Below are positions 1 through 5,159 of a stretch of DNA of 10,226 nucleotides, piece by piece. Under the pieces are notes generated by a model that searched no databases, was not told where the DNA came from, and saw nothing but the letters and a program-made list of their open reading frames with translations. Within the stretch, counting starts at the first letter, position 1. Each line of letters starts with the position of its first letter. The DNA is taken from assembly GCA_030741455.1 (NCBI GenBank), contig JASLVI010000049.1, forward strand, positions 1 to 10,226, written 5' to 3'. The DNA comes from Candidatus Poseidoniaceae archaeon (GTDB taxonomy: Archaea > Thermoplasmatota > Poseidoniia > Poseidoniales > Poseidoniaceae). Made by a program: the position numbers and the translations under genes.

Positions 1-566
1 CAACGGTTCTCTCGATTGCAGCATTACCGTTTGAAAGCCAACCAACACGAAAGAAAATTGCAGAAGCGGAGATTCAACGTCTGGAACATCATTCAGATGT
101 ATGCGTTCAGTTGTCGCTTGAGCGCCTTGCACGTCAAGCCCGTGACCGTGGAAAAGAGTGGAGTATGGGTTCGGAATGGGTTGAAGACCTCATCGATGGG
201 TTGGTTAGAACGCTTCTATCAATGGGTCTCATCAACTTGGATTTGATGGACCTTCGAGCGATTGTTCAGCATCAAGGGCGCTCTACGATGTTGGTCGGAA
301 CAGGTCATCACAATCAACTGAATGAGTTGTACGATGCGACGATCAAAGCACCGCTTGCACCGATGAACGTAGCAGGTGCGAAAGGATGTCTGTTGCAAAT
401 CGAAGGAGGTATGGGAATGACCATTGGTCAAGTCGATGAAATCGCCACAGCTCTTACATCTGCTGTCGATTCGGATGCACAAGTCATTCTTGGTGCTCGT
501 GTCTCGCCTGATCTGGAAGGTGTCATCCGCATTGTCATGCTTCTCTCTGGAATCGATGAGGATTAA
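1..566 (+). CDS. ftsZ: FtsZ-family cell division GTPase, 3' part (partial)
   Basis: The gene enters from the left edge; the first whole codon is at position 3 and about 187 residues are visible. They form the rear of the tubulin/FtsZ fold. The strand 'TVLSIAALPFES' corresponds to the FtsZ strand that usually reads V-x-x-P-F-x-x-E-G. The segment GLINLDLMDLR at about 225-258 is the T7 synergy loop, and it keeps the N-x-D-x-x-D acidic residues that complete GTP hydrolysis in the next subunit of the filament. The sequence ends with the final core strand (EGVIRIVMLLSG) and then only four residues, so the usual linker and conserved C-terminal peptide that binds partners such as SepF are absent. The N-terminal GTP-binding half (GGGTGTG) lies outside the window. 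The canonical N-D-x-L stretch reads S-L-E-R-L, so the protein is divergent. A CetZ or other FtsZ-like paralogue is possible. Confidence 0.85.
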   Translation, partial: TVLSIAALPFESQPTRKKIAEAEIQRLEHHSDVCVQLSLERLARQARDRGKEWSMGSEWVEDLIDGLVRTLLSMGLINLDLMDLRAIVQHQGRSTMLVGTGHHNQLNELYDATIKAPLAPMNVAGAKGCLLQIEGGMGMTIGQVDEIATALTSAVDSDAQVILGARVSPDLEGVIRIVMLLSGIDED

Positions 567-1858
567 TCCAACAGTTCGATTTCATCGTCCCAATTTGTGC
601 TATCACCAAGTGCTTCAGGCGTTTGATTCCAATCAACTGGGTCGCCGATGCTCTCCGTAGCCTCTTGTTCAATGGTATTGATATCAATCTCTACCGATTC
701 CGTTGTTTCAGTTACTTCTTCAGGTGGAGTGTCGTGAACCTCTAAATGTATGACTGATTGAACAATACCTCGGTCGTTGTTGATTCGATGAACCCTTCCT
801 TCGAGCATACTTCGCTGGAGATACATGACGGTTACGACAACAAGTATGTGACCTGCAATGAGAACTGTTCGAACGTTGTCCATCACCGATGTGATCATCG
901 CAACACTTCCAGCGTATGCATATCCAAAGGCGACACCCCAAAACAATGCATTGTCTCGCGTGAAGAAAGCCGAATTTGATCCTTCGCCTTTGCTGGTCAG
1001 AGCCCAGATAGCGAGAAAAACAGTGACAATCATAAGGAACAATTCTTCGATGAAAATCATCGTGTCGTTCGATGCAGAATCAATACTGCGGAAGATGCTC
1101 AGAACATGCCATGTGATGAACAACTGTGTTGCCCAGAACCACTTCCTTGCAACAGCATGCGTGGTTGAATGCCTGGATGCTTCCTTGCGTTGCCCCCATG
1201 TGAGGTAAATGCAGAGGCCATAAACAGCAAAGGAAAACAAATAGGGCCAGACACTGAACGATCCTTGATTCAAAATAAATCGCAATCCTTCCGTCACTGC
1301 AAAGGTCATGACAACCACCAACGCTGATGTCATCATCAAGGAGGGGATAGGCGAGAATCCATCGGAATTGATTTCGCCTTGTTCAGGCGCCGTTATTCCA
1401 TTCATACTCGCATGACCAAAAAATCGTCCCTGAGCCATTGCCCATACAACAAATAATCCGCCCAATAGCGTAGGTAAGAATGAACCTACTTGTTGAAGAA
1501 TGCCATTTTCTCCAAAGATGAGGTTGATGAAGAGCACAAAAGTCAATCCAACAACAAGTGGTAAAATAAGAATCTTGAACCGTGCAGGTAATGATTTGGA
1601 GACGGTTTGGTCGGAATCAACCGTGTACCGTAAGAGGGATGCAATGCGCTCGTTCGTGGACAATGGTGCTAAGCAAACGTAGGTTAGGCTGAAGCCAATG
1701 AACCCATATGCAGCCCATGCTTGAGCATCCATTCGAGCCACCACAAAGAACATGATTGAGGCAATGGCCAACAGGATCAGGTGAGGAAAGGTGGTAGGAG
1801 AGAGTAGACTCTTCAAGAGCGTCATTTTCGTGAGTGGTTGACTCTCCTCCATGTTCAT
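563..1858 (-). CDS. Polytopic membrane protein of unknown function with acidic C-terminal tail
   Basis: I do not recognise this family. With the start used here it has 431 residues: a short N-terminus, about ten hydrophobic segments long enough to span the membrane (the first reads LILLAIASIMFFVVA), and a hydrophilic tail of roughly 55 residues rich in Glu, Asp and Thr that ends DDEIELLD. No transporter signature or catalytic motif is visible. The start is uncertain. The frame stays open to 2002, with in-frame ATG codons at 1903, 1858 and 1852; starts above 1935 would overlap the divergent Pop5-like gene. I chose 1858 because a TTTAGAACC element lies just upstream and resembles one before the methyltransferase-ligase gene; 1903 is a real alternative. 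The gene converges on ftsZ and the two stop codons overlap. Confidence 0.8.
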   Translation of the reverse strand: MNMEESQPLTKMTLLKSLLSPTTFPHLILLAIASIMFFVVARMDAQAWAAYGFIGFSLTYVCLAPLSTNERIASLLRYTVDSDQTVSKSLPARFKILILPLVVGLTFVLFINLIFGENGILQQVGSFLPTLLGGLFVVWAMAQGRFFGHASMNGITAPEQGEINSDGFSPIPSLMMTSALVVVMTFAVTEGLRFILNQGSFSVWPYLFSFAVYGLCIYLTWGQRKEASRHSTTHAVARKWFWATQLFITWHVLSIFRSIDSASNDTMIFIEELFLMIVTVFLAIWALTSKGEGSNSAFFTRDNALFWGVAFGYAYAGSVAMITSVMDNVRTVLIAGHILVVVTVMYLQRSMLEGRVHRINNDRGIVQSVIHLEVHDTPPEEVTETTESVEIDINTIEQEATESIGDPVDWNQTPEALGDSTNWDDEIELLD

Positions 1859-1934
1859 CTGTCGATGCCTAGGTTCTAAAGGCTGTCCGATGGTTGATGC
1901 CATACCTACATGAGGTGAAGGCCAATGGATCACC

Positions 1935-2300
1935 ATGGGCGCAAAGGTTTCCAAGGCCAAACGGCCCAAACGTCGTTGGATTGGTATCACCGTCCCGCGC
2001 ACGATTCAATCGAGGGACACCCTTCAATCCACGCTCCAAGTCTCGGAATTAGCAGCGTTCAAAATCCGTTTGTACGATTTCCATCGTGCCGACTCAGACA
2101 CGGCAAGATCCTCACGCAACCATTGTCAAATTGATGATGATGTTGGCGTTGCTGTTATTTGTGTGCTCTTACGTGATTATGATATGGTTCGAGCGTATTT
2201 TACATCGAATACTGATTCTGGATTTCGTTCCGTCTCTTCTTCTGGAAAGATCCGTTTGGTTCGAGAACGTATGGGACTTCCAAAGCCTCCACGAACATAG
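1935..2300 (+). CDS. rnp2: Probable RNase P protein component 2 (Pop5/Rnp2)
   Basis: The product has 121 residues, the usual size of archaeal Pop5, a protein subunit of RNase P that helps the catalytic RNA trim 5' leaders from precursor tRNAs. The N-terminus is strongly basic (KAKRPKRRWIGI), matching the R-x-K-x-R-Y-I start of Pop5. A central strand, GVAVI at residues 71-75, corresponds to the family's G-I-I-R strand. The helix YDMVRAYF (82-89) matches the V-D-x-V-R-A-A-L helix, and SGKIRLVRERM (103-113) matches the closing V-S-G-T-I-K motif with T changed to K. The assignment rests on this pattern match from memory, so it is moderately sure. The start is the first ATG after an in-frame stop. 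A good Shine-Dalgarno (GAGGTGA, 1912-1918) lies 16 bases upstream, farther than usual. Confidence 0.62.
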   Translation: MGAKVSKAKRPKRRWIGITVPRTIQSRDTLQSTLQVSELAAFKIRLYDFHRADSDTARSSRNHCQIDDDVGVAVICVLLRDYDMVRAYFTSNTDSGFRSVSSSGKIRLVRERMGLPKPPRT

Positions 2301-2335
2301 GACATACTTTTCAGTCGTGGCAGGCTGGCGAGAGC

Positions 2336-2854
2336 ATGGCCGGTGGAGGAACAGCACCCCCGTTGAAGGTAGGGGATGTTCTATTACTGGTTGGTGTTTC
2401 CATTCTCATCGGGACACTGTTCATTCAAGAATGGGATCAAGCTACGAAAATGAATGCCGGAGATAAGCCCCTGGAAGGAACGTCTCGGACGTTCTCTGGC
2501 GATGTGCTTTCGATTACGATTCAACCTGAAAATGCGACAACTGTAAGCATCGAGATTCTCGAGGATGGTAAAAATGCAGAGGAGTATCCTGTAACCAATG
2601 CTGCTGGCCCAGACAATCCTCTCACTGTCGATTACGAATCCAACGGCGGAAAGGTGTCTTGGAAGGTGACGTTTGAAACAGAAGTCAATGCTGAAATCGA
2701 CGTCGATTTGAAACGAGCATACTTCCTTAACTACCTCCCTTACATCATCGGTGGAATTATCACAACATTAGGCGTTCTCAAGAAAAACGTTGATGCTTCG
2801 ATCAAAGAGGATGTTCTCGATGCGATCATTGAGGATGAAGATTCTTCCAATTGA
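2336..2854 (+). CDS. Small two-helix membrane protein with a beta-rich outer domain, function unknown
   Basis: I do not recognise the family. The 172-residue product has a hydrophobic segment near the N-terminus (VLLLVGVSILIGTLFI, about residues 16-31) and a second near the C-terminus (YLPYIIGGIITTLGVL, about 133-148). Between them are about 100 polar residues with alternating hydrophobic positions that look like beta strands. The end is short and acidic (AIIEDEDSSN). Both ends would lie on the same membrane face with the beta-rich domain on the other, probably outside if the first helix acts as a signal anchor. It follows the Pop5-like gene on the same strand after a 35-base gap with no clear promoter, so the two may be cotranscribed. 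Its last 29 bases overlap the convergent methyltransferase-ligase gene. No catalytic motif is visible. Confidence 0.75.
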   Translation: MAGGGTAPPLKVGDVLLLVGVSILIGTLFIQEWDQATKMNAGDKPLEGTSRTFSGDVLSITIQPENATTVSIEILEDGKNAEEYPVTNAAGPDNPLTVDYESNGGKVSWKVTFETEVNAEIDVDLKRAYFLNYLPYIIGGIITTLGVLKKNVDASIKEDVLDAIIEDEDSSN

Positions 2855-4244
2855 TTTGATCATCATCATCGATTTCAAAGGTTTGTCCTTCTTGACCTTC
2901 AATGATTATTTTTTGTTCAATGATGGTTTTAATGGTGCACGATTGATTTCTATAGATACAATTATTCAGAACTGATTCCATGTCAATATTTTCCTCAGAT
3001 GCCAGTTCGAATGCCATGTGCTTCTTCTCAAAAATGGAAGCGACAACTGCATTAAGAATGGTAAACAATTCTGAGGGATTTAGGTAAATTCCAATTTGAT
3101 CGAGTGAACCTTGTCCTGGTTGAAGATCTCGGTTGTTGGTGTTGATACCAATACCAATGACAATCCGTTGTTGATCACCCTTGGAAAACGATTGGAAGAG
3201 AATACCGCCGACCTTCTGCCATTGCAGTTCTTGTTGTTCACGAAGGAGCAGGTCGTTTGGCCACTTTGTTAGCATGTTCTGAAGATGTTCCTTTTTTGAA
3301 CACAAGGCTGAGCGAATCTCTTGTGTAACTTTCAGTTGTTTGAGCGGTGTTATGTCCAGTAGATGCTCGCTATCCAATAACCAGGACCCTTTGAAAGAAT
3401 CTGGATGGTCTTGCCAATGATTGCCGTGTCTACCGCGCCCATCGGTTTGGATTGTTGCTACAAGGGAATCTCCGTTTGAATAATTGCCTCGAAGCATCTC
3501 TGCATTTGTGGAATCAATTTCTCGAACTTTGTGATGTTTTCCAGAGATGAATGGATGCCAAGCTGCGATGACGTGTATTGCCTCTTGATCATCAAATTCA
3601 ACCGAACGAAGCAGGCGTGATGCAATCCCATGTTGACGAAAGATGTCCACGCTCCGTTTCCAATCGATGAATCTACGACAGACGACGAAGGCCATGCCAT
3701 CCATTTTGCAGAGTTTGTTTTTGGCCATGTTTCGGGCAAAGACCTCGAGCAATCCATCAGGATGCGTATCGATAAGAGCAGCTTCTTCCATGGGGCCAAG
3801 AACGTGATTACCTGCTTCTTCTGCCGGGATATACGGCATATTCCAGAGAACTACATCATACGCTCCAGAATCCCATGCAGGTTTCATTGGTTGGGTCTCG
3901 ATAGGGCCAATTCCTCCTTCTGAGACTCGAATGCTAACATTTGCTGTCTGAGCGTTTTGATGGGTTGCAGCTACTGCGTATGGATTGATGTCGCATGCAT
4001 CAACCGTCCATCCAGTCATTGCAGCAGTGATTGAAAGCGCTCCTGATCCCGAACCGATCTCCAATAACCTCTTCGAACCAAACGGATTTATTTCTTTGAG
4101 AACTTGGCTGAGAAGGTCTGTGTCTTCTCGAGGAGGGTAGACGGTAGGGGGTACGACCAAATGAAGGTCGTTCCAAAGGGAGATTTTTGCATCCTTTCTT
4201 GAGAGGAAATCAATCTCATTCAGCGCGTTTTCACGATTGAACAT
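2826..4244 (-). CDS. Fused HemK2/Mtq2-type methyltransferase and biotin-protein ligase
   Basis: One open frame carries two enzymes. Residues are numbered from the upstream ATG at 4256. The first half, about 30-235, is a class I SAM-dependent methyltransferase of the HemK2/Mtq2 type: YPPREDTDLL (40-49) matches the family's Y-x-P-x-E-D-T start, LLEIGSGSG (64-72) is the SAM-binding loop, CDINPYA (88-94) is the next SAM contact, and NMPY (139-142) stands where NPPY normally holds the target side chain. Known relatives methylate release factors or other proteins. The second half, about 244-476, is a BirA-type ligase that makes biotinyl-AMP and biotinylates carboxylase carrier domains: EIDSTN (246-251), QTDGRGRHG (270-278), KWPNDLL (331-337), GGIL (350-353) and GIGIN (368-372). 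It has no N-terminal DNA-binding domain, so repression as in E. coli BirA is unlikely. The start at 4244 was chosen because GAGGT lies 5 bases upstream; 4256 is the alternative. Confidence 0.88.
   Translation of the reverse strand: MFNRENALNEIDFLSRKDAKISLWNDLHLVVPPTVYPPREDTDLLSQVLKEINPFGSKRLLEIGSGSGALSITAAMTGWTVDACDINPYAVAATHQNAQTANVSIRVSEGGIGPIETQPMKPAWDSGAYDVVLWNMPYIPAEEAGNHVLGPMEEAALIDTHPDGLLEVFARNMAKNKLCKMDGMAFVVCRRFIDWKRSVDIFRQHGIASRLLRSVEFDDQEAIHVIAAWHPFISGKHHKVREIDSTNAEMLRGNYSNGDSLVATIQTDGRGRHGNHWQDHPDSFKGSWLLDSEHLLDITPLKQLKVTQEIRSALCSKKEHLQNMLTKWPNDLLLREQQELQWQKVGGILFQSFSKGDQQRIVIGIGINTNNRDLQPGQGSLDQIGIYLNPSELFTILNAVVASIFEKKHMAFELASEENIDMESVLNNCIYRNQSCTIKTIIEQKIIIEGQEGQTFEIDDDDQINWKNLHPQ
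2909..2914 (+). terminator. Possible T-run terminator for the gene ending at 2854
   Basis: Six consecutive T lie about 55 bases past the stop of the two-helix membrane protein gene on the plus strand, inside the antisense ligase coding region. Archaeal intrinsic termination commonly uses T runs without a hairpin. The run is short and could simply reflect ligase codons. Confidence 0.22.
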
Positions 4245-4249
4245 GGACG

Positions 4250-4254
4250 ACCTC
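4250..4254 (-). promoter_or_regulatory. Shine-Dalgarno site favouring the start at 4244
   Basis: On the minus strand GAGGT is followed by a 5-base spacer and ATG at 4244. It overlaps the upstream ATG at 4256, so it favours the inner start if the mRNA has a leader. Clear Shine-Dalgarno sites before the rpo genes show that this organism uses them. If transcription begins at or inside the ATG at 4256, the longer form would be made instead. Confidence 0.4.
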
Positions 4255-4256
4255 AT

Positions 4257-4373
4257 AAATTTTCAATCATCGGTCCTAAAAGAGCGTTTCTCACAACGCT
4301 ACAAGAGAGTTTTTTCATCGGTAAAGTATAAGAAGGGAGGGTAGTTCGCATTGAAAGCCCAAGAAGCAACGTT
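4257..4373. promoter_or_regulatory. Divergent promoter region between the methyltransferase-ligase gene and tRNA-Lys
   Basis: This 117-base gap separates two divergent transcription units and holds no plausible gene. On the plus strand, AAAGTATAAG at 4323-4332 is the best TATA-like element. With the usual archaeal distance of about 25 bases it would start transcription near 4355, leaving a leader of about 20 bases before the tRNA. On the minus strand, CTCTTTTAGG (4284-4275) could serve the fusion gene. A run of six T lies at 4310-4315. These are assignments by eye. Confidence 0.45.
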
Positions 4374-4374
4374 G
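4367..4374. repeat. CAACGTTG palindrome, copy 1, at the 5' edge of the tRNA
   Basis: The self-complementary octamer CAACGTTG ends on the first base of tRNA-Lys. A second identical copy lies at 4465-4472, past the 3' end. Because the octamer is a palindrome, precursor leader and trailer could base-pair around the tRNA. A chance repeat is possible. Confidence 0.4.
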
Positions 4375-4447
4375 GGCCTGTAGCTCAGTCAGGTAGAGCG
4401 TCGGGCTTTTAACCCGATGGTCGCGGGTTCGAACCCCGTCGGGCCCG
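4374..4447 (+). tRNA. tRNA-Lys (anticodon UUU)
   Basis: A complete cloverleaf folds by hand. The acceptor stem pairs GGGCCTG (4374-4380) with CGGGCCC (4440-4446), with one G-U pair. The D stem is GCTC/GAGC, and the anticodon stem TCGGG/CCCGA encloses the loop CTTTTAA with anticodon TTT at 4408-4410. The T arm is GCGGG, TTCGAAC, CCCGT. G4447 is the discriminator base. The next bases are CCT, so the 3' CCA is not encoded and must be added afterwards. No intron is present. The gene lies 48 bases upstream of rpoH on the same strand with no evident promoter between, so it may be the first cistron of the polymerase transcript, released by RNase P and RNase Z. Confidence 0.97.
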
Positions 4448-4450
4448 CCT

Positions 4451-4463
4451 ACTGCGCTGCAGT
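4451..4463 (+). other. Small hairpin in the tRNA 3' trailer
   Basis: ACTGC and GCAGT form a perfect 5-base-pair stem around the loop GCT, starting four bases after the tRNA discriminator base. No T run follows, so it does not look like an archaeal terminator. It sits between the tRNA and the second CAACGTTG copy and could shape the precursor for 3' processing. It is short enough to be accidental. Confidence 0.3.
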
Positions 4464-4464
4464 A

Positions 4465-4472
4465 CAACGTTG
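4465..4472. repeat. CAACGTTG palindrome, copy 2, in the tRNA-rpoH spacer
   Basis: This is the second copy of the octamer at 4367-4374. It lies 17 bases past the tRNA 3' end and 23 bases before the rpoH start codon. Confidence 0.4.
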
Positions 4473-4484
4473 AGGGCAGTGCGG

Positions 4485-4489
4485 GGTGA
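4485..4489 (+). promoter_or_regulatory. Shine-Dalgarno site of rpoH
   Basis: GGTGA lies 6 bases before the ATG at 4496 and matches the anti-Shine-Dalgarno sequence at the archaeal 16S rRNA end (GATCACC). It supports ATG 4496, and therefore the long N-terminal extension of RpoH, as the real translation start. Confidence 0.65.
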
Positions 4490-4495
4490 AGTTGG

Positions 4496-5143
4496 ATGGT
4501 AGTAAAGAGCGCAACAAAAAAACGGTTAATTGAACTCGGAGTCTCCGACGAATACGCCCACAAATTGGCTACGGACCGAAATATGGCTGACATCAAGAGT
4601 ATGCCTGCTGATGAAATTGCAAAAATTCTCGGTATCGCAAAGGATAGTGATTCCTTCACCAAAATTATGCAGATTATTGCGGATCAAGGAAACCGTCGTT
4701 CCCGCATCAAAAAGAGCAAGAAAATTACGATTTCATCCAAGGCACTTGACGAGTTTGACCGCCCCGACGTGAGCATACGCTTCAATCCACTCAATCACGA
4801 ACTTGTACCTCATCAAGAACTTCTCGGAGATGCAAACATCAGCCCTGAAGACCAATACAACCTCGAACGCGACGAACTCGCTCCATGGGGCCTCGAAGAA
4901 CTCGACGAAGATGGTGAACTTCGTCTTGCTAAAGAGTTACTTCCAAAGGTTCTGATTTCCGATCCTGTCGTTCAAGCGATTAAAGAAGCAGCGGAACTTG
5001 TAGACAACGCTGCCCTTGCAGCAAATCCTGACCACCGCCCACTAGCAGCAGGTTGGATTGCAGACCGAGTTCTCAAGGTCGTTCGTCAATCAAAGTCCGC
5101 TGGTACTGCCGTTGCCTACCGTCTTATCGTGGAGGGCAGTTGA
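4496..5143 (+). CDS. rpoH: RNA polymerase subunit H (Rpo5/RpoH), enlarged
   Basis: RpoH is the archaeal equivalent of the C-terminal domain of eukaryotic Rpb5; it sits in the lower jaw of the polymerase and contacts downstream DNA. The conserved parts are HELVPHQELL (101-110), LPKVLISDPVVQAI (149-162) and VLKVVRQSKSAGTAVAYRLIV (192-212), which match the family's H-x-x-x-P-x-H, L-P-x-I-x-x-x-D-P and R-x-S-x-x-A-G-x-x-x-Y-R signatures. The usual archaeal protein has about 80 residues; this one has 215. The extra sequence is about 95 N-terminal residues plus two insertions inside the core, near 111-145 and 163-187. Residues 5-47 look helical and resemble a helix-hairpin-helix-like module; 67-77 is a basic stretch rich in Arg and Lys. 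The gene follows tRNA-Lys and ends 16 bases before rpoB. Confidence 0.93.
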   Translation: MVVKSATKKRLIELGVSDEYAHKLATDRNMADIKSMPADEIAKILGIAKDSDSFTKIMQIIADQGNRRSRIKKSKKITISSKALDEFDRPDVSIRFNPLNHELVPHQELLGDANISPEDQYNLERDELAPWGLEELDEDGELRLAKELLPKVLISDPVVQAIKEAAELVDNAALAANPDHRPLAAGWIADRVLKVVRQSKSAGTAVAYRLIVEGS

Positions 5144-5146
5144 GCC

Positions 5147-5151
5147 AGGAG
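5147..5151 (+). promoter_or_regulatory. Shine-Dalgarno site fixing the rpoB start
   Basis: AGGAG with an 8-base spacer precedes the ATG at 5160. The frame is open farther upstream, to 5058 and inside rpoH, but the conserved RpoB N-terminus begins only after 5160 and this site decides the start. Confidence 0.8.
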
Positions 5152-5159
5152 TTGATATC

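Noticed and set aside
1925..2134. Frame starting 6 bases after a perfect GAGGTGA Shine-Dalgarno
   Set aside because: The site is better spaced for this ATG than for the Pop5-like ATG at 1935, but the 69-residue product has no recognisable pattern and overlaps the Pop5-like frame, which matches a family.
2086..2466. 126-residue plus-strand frame with a hydrophobic N-terminus
   Set aside because: It overlaps the Pop5-like gene and the start of the two-helix membrane protein in another frame; its second half is low-quality sequence without motifs.
4315..4662. 115-residue minus-strand frame across the tRNA containing GPDGVRTRDHRVKSPTLYL
   Set aside because: This peptide is the well-known spurious translation antisense to a tRNA gene; the region is the tRNA and the start of rpoH.
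5058..5159. Upstream extension of rpoB into rpoH
   Set aside because: The extra 34 residues are the out-of-frame reading of rpoH; the Shine-Dalgarno at 5147-5151 and the RpoB family start support ATG 5160.
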